A stretch of DNA of 64,000 nucleotides from JAWLBM01 sp041687675 (GTDB lineage Bacteria > Pseudomonadota > Alphaproteobacteria > Rhizobiales > Pleomorphomonadaceae): contig JAWLBM010000007.1 in NCBI GenBank assembly GCA_041687675.1, forward strand, positions 1 to 64,000, given 5' to 3'. Positions 51,860 to 63,359 of the stretch are shown here, piece after piece; the stretch's first letter is position 1; each line of letters begins with the position of its first letter. A program made the translations under genes and the position numbers. The notes beneath the pieces were generated by a model that was given only the letters and a program-made list of their open reading frames with translations, did not search any database and had not been told where the DNA came from.

Positions 51860-52708
51860 TCAGGCCGGAAACCAGTCGCGCCGCGGCACCGTCTGGCTGA
51901 CCGGGCCGGGCACCGCCATGTCGAGCCGGCCGACCACCTGGCCCCGCTCGATCTTCGCCGGCTTGTCGTGCACCGGCAGCAGGAACTTGGAAGAGTTGAG
52001 CAGCTTCTTGATCGCCGCCTTCTCCGAGCGCTTCGAGCCGGCGTGGTTGCCGGTCACCTGCGGCTCGTGGAAGTTCACCTGGAAGAGCGGCTCGACGATC
52101 TGGTCGTTGAAGTCGTAGATCACGTCGCCGCAGATGGTGGCCAGGCCCTCGGCGGTCTCGACGTGCACGTTCATCGATCCCTCGGTGTGGGCGTTCGCCG
52201 CCTCCATCACCACGCCCGGCATGATCTCGACCGGGCCGGAGAGCTCCAGGTCCTCGAAGCGCAGCGCGTGGCGGGTGTGCAGCCGCTCCACGAGGTGCTG
52301 GATGTCGGGCTTGGGATACTGCGGGTGCATCAGGCCCGAGACCGAGCACTCCATCTCCCGGCGGTTGATGACCACCGTGGTGTTCATCGGGAAATGGTCG
52401 TCCTTGCCGGCGTGGTCGATGTGGAGATGGGTGTGCAGGATGTAGCGCACGTCGCCGGGCTTCACCCCATGGCGGGCAAGCTGGCGCTCGATCATGTTCT
52501 CGTGGAACTGGAGGCCGCGCATGCCGAGCGTCTCCATGATCGCGTTGTCGCGATAGCCGGTGTCGACCACGATCGGGTACTGGCCGCCGAGGATCAGGAA
52601 GCCGTAGACGGGCACGCGCCGCGTGCGGCCGCAGTCGCGGGCGAGCACCAGGAAGCTCGATTCCAGTTCGATGTCGCCGTAGTCGAGCAGCTTGATCTCG
52701 AGCGCCAT
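51860..52708 (-). CDS. MBL-fold metallo-hydrolase, N-acyl homoserine lactonase-like
   Basis: 282 residues from the ATG at 52708 behind AAGGGGAGGGGAG. The dinuclear zinc motif is HTHLHIDHAG, with further ligands His in NAHTEGSMNVHV, Asp in TICGDVIYDF and a C-terminal His in LLPVHDKP. The N-terminal YGFLILGGQYPIVVDTGY and the pattern overall are those of AttM/AiiA-type lactonases. In this operon the substrate may be a catabolic lactone rather than a quorum signal. It lies 11 bp upstream of the SMP-30 fusion gene. Confidence 0.8.
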   Translation of the reverse strand: MALEIKLLDYGDIELESSFLVLARDCGRTRRVPVYGFLILGGQYPIVVDTGYRDNAIMETLGMRGLQFHENMIERQLARHGVKPGDVRYILHTHLHIDHAGKDDHFPMNTTVVINRREMECSVSGLMHPQYPKPDIQHLVERLHTRHALRFEDLELSGPVEIMPGVVMEAANAHTEGSMNVHVETAEGLATICGDVIYDFNDQIVEPLFQVNFHEPQVTGNHAGSKRSEKAAIKKLLNSSKFLLPVHDKPAKIERGQVVGRLDMAVPGPVSQTVPRRDWFPA

Positions 52709-52730
52709 GCCTCTCCCCTCCCCTTGTCGT

Positions 52731-53612
52731 TCAGAGCCGGTAGACCCGGCATGCGGTGTCATGGAAGATCGCCCGCCGCTCCGCCTCCGAAAGCCCGCCG
52801 GCCGCCTGCCGGTGCGCCTCGAGAAGCGGGGGATAGCCGGTCCAGAGCTTCTCGATGGGGAAGTTGGATCCCCACAGGCAGCGGTCGGCGCCGAACAGCG
52901 CGACGGTCTCGCCGACGAGCCAGCGGATGTGCTCCGGATCGTTGCGGTGGATGAAGGTGCCGAAGCCGGAGAGCTTGGCGACGACGTTCGCCCGCTTCGC
53001 GAGCAGTGCCAGGTTCTCGCGCCAGGCGGCGCGGCCCGGCTCCGAGAGGTCCTCGAGCATGCCGGCGTGCTGCAGCACGAAGGTGACCCGCGGGCAGGCG
53101 TCGGCGAGGTCCGCCGCCCCCGGCATCTGCCCGGCGAAGACCTGCAGGTCGAAGCTCCATCCGTAGTCGGCGAGGCGGGCGACGTTGCGCTGGACGAGCG
53201 GGTCGCGGCAGAGGTCCGGCCGGGCGGCGAAGCGGTAGAGCGGGTTCTCGTGCCAGTGGAACTGCTGGCGCACCCCGCGCAGCCGCGGGTAGCGCGCCAG
53301 CCGGTCGAGCGCCGGGCGCACGTCCTGGGCGGTCATGTCGGCGTAGCCGACGACGCCGTGCGGCCAGCCGGTCTCGAGCGCGACGCCCTCCAGCCAGGCC
53401 GCCTCGGCCTCGGCCCGGTCCGGCGGCCAGTTGGCCTGCACGTAGACGGCCTTCTCGACGCCGGTCCCGGCGATGTCGGCGAGGTATTCCGACATCGGAT
53501 AGTCGCGGCGGATCGGCTCGTAGGGGCCGAAGATCCGCGGCTGCATCGGCCCAGCCAGCCAGGGCAGGTCCGCCTGCCGCCAGACGTGGAAGTGGGAATC
53601 GACCACCCTCAT
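52731..53612 (-). CDS. Amidohydrolase_2 family TIM-barrel hydrolase
   Basis: 293 residues from the ATG at 53612, overlapping the VWA gene stop. The metal motif HxH is in VVDSHFHVW; further conserved residues are in VYVQANWPPDRAEAEAAWLE, FVLQHAGML and RCLWGSNFPIEKLW (Asp replaced by Asn in the usual GSDFP). The family contains 2-pyrone-4,6-dicarboxylate lactonase, L-fuconolactonase and related lactone hydrolases or decarboxylases. Together with two other lactonase-like proteins in the same operon it points to a lactone intermediate. Confidence 0.8.
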   Translation of the reverse strand: MRVVDSHFHVWRQADLPWLAGPMQPRIFGPYEPIRRDYPMSEYLADIAGTGVEKAVYVQANWPPDRAEAEAAWLEGVALETGWPHGVVGYADMTAQDVRPALDRLARYPRLRGVRQQFHWHENPLYRFAARPDLCRDPLVQRNVARLADYGWSFDLQVFAGQMPGAADLADACPRVTFVLQHAGMLEDLSEPGRAAWRENLALLAKRANVVAKLSGFGTFIHRNDPEHIRWLVGETVALFGADRCLWGSNFPIEKLWTGYPPLLEAHRQAAGGLSEAERRAIFHDTACRVYRL

Positions 53613-54741
53613 CGCCGCGCCCCCTTGGAGAAGGAGAGGATCTCGCGGGCGAGCGCCGGCGGCGCCGAGCCGTCGCCGAGGCGGTCGAGCATCGGCAGGA
53701 TCGCCTGCATCGCCCCGGTCTCGGGCCGGTAGGCGGGGTCGGCGGCGAGCGGCGAGAGCCACAGCACCGACCAGGCGAGCGCCCGCATCTTCGCCATCGC
53801 CGCGACCAGCGCCTCCGGCCCGCCGCGCTCGAGGCCGTCGGAGACGACGATCACCAGCGCGCCTCGGGCGAAGGAGGCGAAGCGTGGCACCGAGAGGAAC
53901 ACCGACAGCGCCTCGCCGAGGCGCGTGCCGCCGTCCCAGTCGGCGACGAGGCCGGCGGCGAGGGCGAGCGCCTGAGCCCGGTTGCGGTGGCGCAGCGCCC
54001 GGGTGACGCGGGTGAGCCGGGTGCCGACGGTGAAGGCCTCCACCTGCTCGCCCGCCTGCACGAGGGCGTGGGCGAGGCCGAGCGCACCGTCGGTGCCGGC
54101 CTTCATCGAGCCGGAGACGTCGACCAGCATCAGCACGCGCCGCTGGCGGCTGTGCCGGCGCCGCGTCGGCAGCCGCGACACCTCGCCGTCGCGGCGGAGC
54201 ATCTCGCGGAAGGTGCGGCGGGCGTCGACGAGCCGCCCCCTGCCGGGGGTGGTGCGGCGGGATCGCCGCCGCGGCAGGGCGGCCGGCACCGCACGGGCGA
54301 AGGCGCGCAGCATCGCGTCCTCGTCGCCGGCGGCAAGCTCGCGGGCGAACAGCCGCTCGGCGGCGGTGGCGTCCGCGCCGGAGGGATCCTCCTCGAAGGC
54401 CTCGGGCATCAGGTCGAGGCCGGCGGAATCGAAGGCCCGCGGCATCTCCTCCGGCTCGCCGAAGGCCGGCGCGGCAATGGCGCGGCCGAGGAATACCGCG
54501 TCGAAGACCTCGTCGAACCCGGCCCGGCGCTCCGGGCCGGGGCCGAAGACCGCGTGGGCGGCGCGGCGGATGTCGCCGAGCGAGCGGGGTCCGAGCAGGC
54601 CGACCGCGGCGACGAGGCTCTCGGTCTGTTCCGGCGAGGCCGGGAAGCCCGACGCCCGGAGCGCGGCGGCGAAGGCGAGGAACGGGGCGAGCGCGCGCGG
54701 CAGCCCGGCGGGCCCGGCGGCCGCGAGGGGATCGGCCGGGG

Positions 54742-54745
<4 letters not shown>
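53609..54745 (-). CDS. VWA-domain protein (CoxE-like) for Mo-hydroxylase maturation
   Basis: 378 residues from the ATG at 54745. The C-terminal half is a von Willebrand A domain with MIDAS motif LVDVSGSMKAG and later VVSDGLERGG; a charged middle (RRRSRRTTPGRGRLVDARRT) and an N-terminal helical region complete the CoxE pattern. With the MoxR ATPase just upstream (4-bp overlap) it forms the CoxD/CoxE-type chaperone pair that in carbon monoxide dehydrogenase clusters helps to insert or sulfurate the active-site metal. Confidence 0.85.
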
Positions 54746-55622
<877 letters not shown>

Positions 55623-55623
<1 letters not shown>

Positions 55624-56644
55624 CAGAGCGCCCTTCTCGGCCGCGCGCCGCCCTGGGCTTTCAGCGCCCGCAGCACCTTCTCCGGCGTCACCGGGAGATC
55701 GTCGATGCGCACGCCGACGGCGTCGTAGACCGCGTTCACCACCGCGGGCAGCACCGGGTTGGCGCACATCTCGCCGGGGCCCTTGCCCCCGTAGGGGCCG
55801 TCCGGGGCGGGCCGCTCGAGGACGCTGATGTGGTGCGGGGCGAGATCGCCGGGGCCGGGCATCACGTAGCTGTTGAAGTCCACCGGCCCGTGCTCGCGCG
55901 AGGGATAGTAGGGCTCCGTCGTCTCCCAGGCGGCGTGGCTCATGCCCATCCAGGCGCCGCCGCGCAGCTGCTGCTCGACGAGGCGCGGGTTGAGCGCGCG
56001 GCCGACCTCGTAGGCCGACTTCATGTCGACGACGGCCACCTCGCCGGTCTCGTCGTCGACCTCCACCTCGACGAGCATCGCCGCGTGGGCGAAGCAGGAG
56101 ACCGGCGTCATCTCGCCGGTCTCCGGGTCGACGTCCGACAGCGGGATCAGGAAGATGCCGCGGCCGGCGATGGTGCGTCCCTGCTTGAACTGCGCCGCCT
56201 GCGCCGCCGCCATGGTGGTGATCGAGCGCGAGGGCGCGCCCTTCACGTGGATGTTGCCGCGCCCGTCGGTGACGAGGTCCGCCGGGTCCACCTCCAGTTC
56301 CTCGGCCGCCGCCTCCAGCATCACCGAGCGGGCCTCCAGCGAGGCCTTGATGACGGCGTTGCCCATGCGGTGGGTGCCGCGGGAGGCGAAGCTGCCCATG
56401 TCGTGCGGGCCGGTGTCGCTGTCGGCGGTGTCGACGTAGACGTCCTCGATCGGCACGCCCAGCGTCTCGGCCGCGATCTGGCGCGTGACCGACTTCATGC
56501 CCTGGCCGAGGTCGATCGCCGAGAGCGCGACGGTGAACTTGCCGTCCGGGTTGGAGTGCACCAGCGCCTGGCTCGGGTCGCCGCCGAGGTTCATGCCGAT
56601 CGGGTAGTTGATCGCCGCGAAGCCGCGGCCGCGATGAAGCGCCA

Positions 56645-56645
<1 letters not shown>
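55623..56645 (-). CDS. Mo-hydroxylase large subunit, C-terminal half (MoCoBD_2)
   Basis: 340 residues from the ATG at 56645, which overlaps the stop of the preceding half (TGATG). It begins at INYPIGMNLGGDPSQALVHS and contains LSAIDLGQGMKSVTRQIAAE (the QG cofactor motif), DMGSFASRGTHRMGNAVIKA, DMKSAYEVGRALNPRLVEQQ, LRGGAWMGMSHAAWE and the probable catalytic Glu in GKGPGEMCANPVLPAVVNAV. These correspond to the second molybdopterin domain of CoxL/XdhB proteins. It cannot function alone; with the 550-residue N-terminal half it makes a complete large subunit of about 890 residues. Confidence 0.85.
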
Positions 56646-58293
<1,648 letters not shown>

Positions 58294-58297
<4 letters not shown>

Positions 58298-58767
58298 GCC
58301 CGGACCCTCCCCTCGGCGACCGCGAGGATCGCCTGGATGATCGGCTCGTAGCCGGTGCAGCGGCAGATGTTGCCGGCGATCGCCTCGACGACCTCCTCCC
58401 GGCTCGGCCGCGGGTTGCGGTCGAGCAGCGCGCGGGCGGAGACCAGCATGCCCGGGGTGCAGTAGCCGCACTGGGCGGCGAAATGCTCCATGAAGGCCTC
58501 CTGCAGCGGGTCGAGCCGTGCCCCGGCGAGACCCGCCGCCGTCTCGACGCGGCGCCCCTCCACCGTTTCGGCGAGGACCAGGCAGGCAAGCTGCGTCGCC
58601 CCGTCGACGACGACGGTGCAGGCGCCGCAGGTGCCCTGGCCGCAGCCGTACTTCGGCGACAGGTCGCCGACGCCGCGGCGCAGGAAGTCGAGGAGGTTCT
58701 GGCCCTCGTCGGCGAAGGCGGCGCGGTCCTGGCCGTTGAGGTTGAAGCTGACCGGTTTCTTCGCCAT
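58294..58767 (-). CDS. Mo-hydroxylase 2Fe-2S subunit (CoxS-like)
   Basis: 157 residues. The plant-type ferredoxin cluster ligands are Cys42, Cys47 and Cys50 (YGCGQGTCGAC) and Cys62; the second cluster is held by Cys100 and Cys103 (QCGYCTPGM) and Cys135 and Cys137 (NICRCTGYEPI). It carries electrons from the molybdenum site to the FAD subunit. The start overlaps the stop of the FAD subunit gene. Order M-S-L as in CO dehydrogenase operons. Confidence 0.9.
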
Positions 58768-59564
58768 CAGCCCCGCTCCATCCGCTCGAGAAGGCGCTTC
58801 AGGTGCACGCCCGCCACCTCGCGCCGGTACCAGGTGCTGGCGAGCGCGTCGGTCGGCGGGTCGAGGCCCTCGGCCGCGACCTCCGCCGCCCGCGCGATCG
58901 TCGCCGCGTCGAGCGACTGCCCCTCGAGCACACGCTCGACGGAGGCGCCGCGCATCGGCTGCGGCCCCATCGACCCCCAGGCGAGGCGCGCGCCGCGAAT
59001 GCGCCCGCCCTCGCGCGGCAGCAGGGCCGCGATCGACATCACCGAGACGCCCTTCGGCCGGATCCGGCTCACCTTGAGGAAGCCGAAGGCGCCGTCGCGC
59101 GGGCGCGGCACCTCGACGGCGGCGACGAGGCCCCCGCGCGAGCGCTCGCGCAGGAGGTCGTCGAGCGGCCGCGTCCCCATCTGCCCCGCCATCACCGCCT
59201 GCGCGCCGAGGGCGAGCAGGGCGACGGCGAAGTCGCCATAGGGGTGCGGCGCGAAGAGGTTGCCGCCGACCGTGCCCATGTTGCGCACCTGCGGACCGCC
59301 GACCGCCCGGGCGACCGGGTGCAGGAAGGCGAGGTCGCGGCTCTCCAGCACCCTTGCCATGGTGACGCCGGCGCCGATGGTGACGGTGGTCGCGCCCGGG
59401 CGGATCTCGGCGAGGCTCGGGTCGGTGGTCCTGACGATCCGGGGCGGCGCCGTGCCGGCGTTGACGTCCCGCATCACGATGGTGCCGCCGGCGAGGAACA
59501 CCGCGCCGGAGCCGAGCATTCGCGCCGCCTCGGCGAGGGTCGGATAGGTCTCGACGGTGGTCAT
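58767..59564 (-). CDS. Mo-hydroxylase FAD subunit (CoxM-like)
   Basis: 265 residues. The FAD_binding_5 motifs are FLAGGTIVMRDVNAGTAPP near the N-terminus (the usual AGGT/S L motif) and VGGPQVRNMGTVGGNLFAPH; a CO_deh_flav_C domain closes the protein. It is slightly shorter than usual CoxM (about 285-290 residues). It overlaps the upstream SRPBCC gene by 4 bp and the 2Fe-2S gene by 1 bp. It passes electrons to a quinone or to NAD, depending on the enzyme class. Confidence 0.85.
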   Translation of the reverse strand: MTTVETYPTLAEAARMLGSGAVFLAGGTIVMRDVNAGTAPPRIVRTTDPSLAEIRPGATTVTIGAGVTMARVLESRDLAFLHPVARAVGGPQVRNMGTVGGNLFAPHPYGDFAVALLALGAQAVMAGQMGTRPLDDLLRERSRGGLVAAVEVPRPRDGAFGFLKVSRIRPKGVSVMSIAALLPREGGRIRGARLAWGSMGPQPMRGASVERVLEGQSLDAATIARAAEVAAEGLDPPTDALASTWYRREVAGVHLKRLLERMERG

Positions 59565-60010
59565 CGCCGCGCCTCCAGCCCCATGTGGGCGCGGATCGCG
59601 TCGAACCCGCCCTGGTAAATGTTCTCGCCGACCATGGTCCTGAGCTCCCTCTCCCGTCCGGGCGGGGTGTCGAAGCGCGATTCCCAGTGCCAGAAGGTGC
59701 GGTCGCCGTCCGTCACCGGCGCCAGGCGCACGTGGGCGACGTAGTTGAGCAACGGCACCGGGGTGTCGAGCAGGCAGTAGCTGAACGCGAGGTCGGCGTC
59801 GGAGAGGGTCAGCAGCTGCTCGCGCAGTTCCGAGCCGTCGGCGAGGTGGAAGCGGCGCACGCAGCCCACCCGGTCCGACGGCTGGCCGCGCTCGATGTGG
59901 CTGTCGGCGACCGCCGGGTGCCAGCGGTCATGGCCGTTGAAGTCCCTGAGGACCTCCCAGACCGCCTCCACCGGCGCCTCCAGAACGGTGCTCCTGACGA
60001 CCTTGACCAC
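59561..60010 (-). CDS. SRPBCC-family protein (CoxG/polyketide-cyclase-like), copy B
   Basis: 149 residues. START-like SRPBCC fold: VLEAPVEAVWEVLRDFNGHD, RWHPAVADSHIE, VGCVRRFHLADGSELREQLL, FSYCLLDTPVPLLNYVAHVR, FWHWESRFDTPPGRE. About half of its residues match its neighbour at 60021-60458 in the same order. SRPBCC proteins bind hydrophobic ligands; CoxG members attach CO dehydrogenase to the membrane. A role as a ligand carrier or membrane tether for the Mo-hydroxylase is inferred. Confidence 0.8.
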   Translation of the reverse strand: MVKVVRSTVLEAPVEAVWEVLRDFNGHDRWHPAVADSHIERGQPSDRVGCVRRFHLADGSELREQLLTLSDADLAFSYCLLDTPVPLLNYVAHVRLAPVTDGDRTFWHWESRFDTPPGRERELRTMVGENIYQGGFDAIRAHMGLEARR

Positions 60011-60020
60011 GCCGGCCCCC

Positions 60021-60458
60021 TCAGGTTGCGAGCTGCCGCTTCAGCGCGTCGAAGCCGGCCTGGAACACGTCCCGGCCGATGCCGCTGACGAGGCCCTCGG
60101 CCTCCGCCTCCTCGCAGTCGAACTCGGCGGTCCACTCGGCGAAGGTCCGGTCGCCGTCGGTGACCGGGGTCAGCCGGAGCGTCGCCACGTAGTCGGTCAG
60201 CGGCATCGGGCTCTCCAGGATCGAGTAGGTGCAGAACATGTCGTAGTCGGAGAGGCCGAGCAGCTTCTCGCGGATGCGGTCGCCGTTCTGCAGGTGGAAG
60301 TCGCGCACGCAGCCGACCCGGTCGGCCGGCTCGGCGTTCTCGATCCGGCTGTCGCGGATGCGCGGGTGCCAGCGCGGCAGGCCGTTGAAGTCGCGGATGC
60401 GTTCCCACACGCGCGCGGCCGGGGCATCGATCACCGAGGAGATGTAGACCCGCGGCAT
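60021..60458 (-). CDS. SRPBCC-family protein (CoxG/polyketide-cyclase-like), copy A
   Basis: 145 residues, paralogue of the next gene: VIDAPAARVWERIRDFNGLP, RWHPRIRDSRIE, VGCVRDFHLQNGDRIREKLL, CTYSILESPMPLTDYVATLR, FAEWTAEFDCEEAEAEGL. It starts 1 bp after the flotillin-like gene ends and stops 10 bp before copy B. Two different copies in tandem suggest a heterodimer or two different ligands. Confidence 0.8.
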   Translation of the reverse strand: MPRVYISSVIDAPAARVWERIRDFNGLPRWHPRIRDSRIENAEPADRVGCVRDFHLQNGDRIREKLLGLSDYDMFCTYSILESPMPLTDYVATLRLTPVTDGDRTFAEWTAEFDCEEAEAEGLVSGIGRDVFQAGFDALKRQLAT

Positions 60459-60459
60459 G

Positions 60460-63336
60460 TCACTTCTTCTCCCCGGAATCCGGCTTCGCGGCCTGGCTCT
60501 TCTTGGCGTCCGAGGCGATCCGCTGCATGTCGGCCGCCTCGCGGATGAGGCCGCCCTGCTTGGAGAGGTTGCCGCCGTCGATGCCGATGTCGGAGAGCAG
60601 GCTGTCGATCAGCGGCGCCTGGACGCGGTAGCGGAGCGCCGAGTTGATGACCTCGTCGGTCGGGCTGCCGCCGCGGCCGTCGCCGCCGCCGTTCATGCCG
60701 TCGAGCTGCATGATCCGGATGTCCTGGATCTTCTCCAGCGGCTTGACGCTCGCCGCGACGATCCCCTCCACGTGCTCCAGCAGCTTGCGGCGGAACAGCG
60801 AGGCGCGGGCCGGGTCGGTGAGCACGTTCTCGGCCTCGTTGATGAGCCGCTGCGCCTCGGCCTCGACCGCGCGGCGGATGCGCTCGGCCTCGGCGATCAG
60901 CTTGGCCTCGGCGGCCGCCTTCTCAGCCATCAGCACGTCGACGGACTTGCGGCGGTTGGCCACCTCGGTCTCGCGGACGGTCTTGACCTTCTCCTCGGCC
61001 TCCGCGGCATGGGCGCGGGCGGCGTCGGCCTCGGCCCGGGCGGCGCTCTCCTCCAGGCTCTTGCGGTAGAGGATGATGGCCTTCTCCATCTGCTCGGTCT
61101 CGACCGCCTTCTCCCGCTCGATCTCGAGGCGCCGGCGCTCGGTCTCGTGGCCGATGCGGATCTCGTCGAGCCCGCGCTCGCTGGCGATGCGGGCGCGCTC
61201 GACGTCCTCCCGGCTCTCGATCTCGGCCTCGCGCAGCGCCTGCACGCGGGCGATCTCCAGCTGCTCCAGCGAGCGGCGCCGCTCCAGCCGCGCCGCCTCG
61301 ACGGCGCGCTCGCGCTCCACCTCGGCGGTCTCGACCTCGCGCTGCGCGGTGATCTCGGCCTGGCGGACGCTGGCCTCGGCGGCGGCGCGCTTCGACTTCT
61401 TGTCGGCGAGCGCCACCACGCGCGCCTGCTCGGCCTCCTCGACGGCCCGGCGGCGCTCGATGTCGACCACCTCGCGGGTGCGTTGGCTGGCGATCCGCTC
61501 CTGCTCCAGCGCCAGCTCGGTCAGAACGCGCTTCCTCTCCACGTCCTCCCGGCGGGCGATCTCGGCCCCCTCAAGGTCGCGCTCGCGCTCGATCTCGCGG
61601 GCGCGGACCTCCTGCTCGGCGGCGATGCGCTCGGCCTCGAGCGCCCGCTTCTGGGCGATGCGGGCCTGCTCGACCGCCTCCTCGGCCGCGACCCTCGCCT
61701 CGTCGATCACCCGGTTGCGGGCGATCTCGCGGCTGCGGGTGTCCTCGTCGGCGGCGATGCGGCTGGCGGCGATCTGCTTCTCGCGGGCGATCCGCGCCGC
61801 CTCTACCGCCTCGCCGGCGGCGATCTCGGCGGCTTCGACGGCCTGCTGGCGCTCGATCTCGAGCTGGCGGATGCGCCGGTCCTCGCCGATCCGGGCCTCG
61901 TTGACCTGGGCCGCCTGCAGGATGCGCAGGCGCTCCACCGTCTCGCGAGCGGAGATCTCGGCCTCCTCCAGCGCCTGCTGGCGGGCGATCTCGCGGCGGC
62001 GGATCTCCTCCTCGGTGGCGATCCGGGTCTGGGTCAGCGCGAGGTTCTGGGCGATCCGCGCCTTCTCGGTCTGCTCGCGGGCCTCGATCTCGGCCTGCTC
62101 CGTCGCCCGCTGGCGCTCGATCTCCATGGCCTGGGTCTCGCGCTCCTTGGCGATCCGGGCCTCGGTGATCGCCATCTCCTGGGCGATGCGCGCACGCTCG
62201 GTCGATTCTCGGGCGGCGATCTCGGCCTCCTCCAGCGCCCTCTGGCGGGCGATCTCCTGGGCCTGGGTCTCCTGCTCGTTGGTGATCCGCGCCTCCTTGA
62301 CGCTGCGCTCCTGGAGGATGCGGGCGGTCTCGGTGGACTGCTTGGCGGCGATCTCCTCCTCCTCGACCGCCTTCTGGCGGGCGATCTCGCGGGCGCGGAT
62401 CTCGCGCTCGGAGGCGATCCGGGCCTCCGCGATCGCCCGCTCGTTGGCGATCCTCGCCTTCTCGATCGCCTCGCGGGCGGAGATCTGGGCGCTCTCGGCC
62501 TCGGTCTCGCGCTCGGCGCGCTCGCGGGCGAGTTCGGCCCGCTGCTGGGCGCGGCGGAACTCGACGTCGCGCTCCTGGGCGAGCCGCGCCTCCTCGCTGG
62601 CCCGCTCGATCTCCAGCGCCTCCTTCTCCGCCTCGAGGTTGCGGCTGCGGATGCGGATCATCGAGTCCTGCTCGATGTCGTTGCGAAGCTTGCGCCGCTC
62701 CTCGATGTCGCGGATCAGCGCGGTCAGGCCCTCGGCGTCGAAGCGGTTGGACGGGTTGAAGTATTCGAGCGCCGTCTGGTCGATGTCGATGATCGCGACG
62801 CTCTCCAGCTCGAGGCCGTTCTTCTCGAGGTCCTCCTGGGCGAGTTCCTTGACGCGGGCGACGTAGGTGTGCCGGTTCTCGTGCATCTCGCCCATCGTCA
62901 TCTCGGCGGCGATGGCGCGCATCGCGCTCTCGAACTTGCCGGCGAGGAGGGCGTTCAGCGTCTCCGGGTCGCGGATCCGCCGGCCGAGGGTGGAGGCGGC
63001 CATGGCGACGGCCTGCCGCGTCGGCCGGACGCGGACGTAGAACTCCGCCTCGACGTCGACGCGCATGCGGTCCTTTGTGATCAGCGCCGAGTCCCTCGCC
63101 CGGCTGACCGCCAGCGGCACCGTGCTCATGTTGACCGGCGTGATGTCGTGGACGATCGGCCAGACGAAGGCGCCGCCGTCGATCACCACCTTCTCGCCGA
63201 GGAAGCCGGTCCGCACGAAGGCGACCTCCTTGGTGGAGCGGCGGTAGAGCCACTGCATCACCCAGTAGACGATGGCGATCACCACCACCGCGAGGATGAG
63301 CCACAGGATCAGCTGGCCGATGAGTTCCCCGGTCAT
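60460..63336 (-). CDS. Giant flotillin/SPFH-domain protein with long hendecad repeat
   Basis: 958 residues from the ATG at 63336 behind GGAGGGGAG. Residues 8-28 are a membrane span (LILWLILAVVVIAIVYW); residues about 30-220 form the SPFH/band 7 domain (FVRTGFLGEKVVIDGGAFVW, SALITKDRMRVDVEAEFYVR, ETLNALLAGKFESAMRAIAA). Residues 274-625 are eight tandem units of exactly 44 residues, each four 11-residue hendecads, with the recurring EEAEIAARE and ARIAKERE phrases; further coiled coil runs to about 790. A C-terminal oligomerisation part follows (VLTDPARASLFRRKLLEHVE), ending in a basic tail. Usual flotillins have 470-550 residues. Placement inside a Mo-hydroxylase operon suggests a membrane platform for it. 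Confidence 0.85.
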   Translation of the reverse strand: MTGELIGQLILWLILAVVVIAIVYWVMQWLYRRSTKEVAFVRTGFLGEKVVIDGGAFVWPIVHDITPVNMSTVPLAVSRARDSALITKDRMRVDVEAEFYVRVRPTRQAVAMAASTLGRRIRDPETLNALLAGKFESAMRAIAAEMTMGEMHENRHTYVARVKELAQEDLEKNGLELESVAIIDIDQTALEYFNPSNRFDAEGLTALIRDIEERRKLRNDIEQDSMIRIRSRNLEAEKEALEIERASEEARLAQERDVEFRRAQQRAELARERAERETEAESAQISAREAIEKARIANERAIAEARIASEREIRAREIARQKAVEEEEIAAKQSTETARILQERSVKEARITNEQETQAQEIARQRALEEAEIAARESTERARIAQEMAITEARIAKERETQAMEIERQRATEQAEIEAREQTEKARIAQNLALTQTRIATEEEIRRREIARQQALEEAEISARETVERLRILQAAQVNEARIGEDRRIRQLEIERQQAVEAAEIAAGEAVEAARIAREKQIAASRIAADEDTRSREIARNRVIDEARVAAEEAVEQARIAQKRALEAERIAAEQEVRAREIERERDLEGAEIARREDVERKRVLTELALEQERIASQRTREVVDIERRRAVEEAEQARVVALADKKSKRAAAEASVRQAEITAQREVETAEVERERAVEAARLERRRSLEQLEIARVQALREAEIESREDVERARIASERGLDEIRIGHETERRRLEIEREKAVETEQMEKAIILYRKSLEESAARAEADAARAHAAEAEEKVKTVRETEVANRRKSVDVLMAEKAAAEAKLIAEAERIRRAVEAEAQRLINEAENVLTDPARASLFRRKLLEHVEGIVAASVKPLEKIQDIRIMQLDGMNGGGDGRGGSPTDEVINSALRYRVQAPLIDSLLSDIGIDGGNLSKQGGLIREAADMQRIASDAKKSQAAKPDSGEKK
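61462..62517 (-). repeat. Eight tandem 132-bp units inside the flotillin-like gene
   Basis: Each unit encodes 44 residues; unit starts fall at residues 274, 318, 362, 406, 450, 494, 538 and 582 with no insertion or deletion. The protein pattern is conserved (I..Q.A.E.AEI..RE..E.ARI), while DNA identity between units is only moderate, so the array is old and kept by selection on length. Confidence 0.85.
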
Positions 63337-63359
63337 AGTCTCCCCTCCCGCCGATCGTC

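Noticed and set aside
51860..52708. Quorum-quenching AHL lactonase as a firm functional call
   Set aside because: The fold matches, but two other lactone-type hydrolases lie in the same catabolic operon, so a metabolic lactone is equally likely.
61462..62517. CRISPR array or satellite repeat
   Set aside because: The periodic DNA is in frame, codes for a continuous hendecad coiled coil and has no unique spacers. No CRISPR array was seen anywhere in the window.
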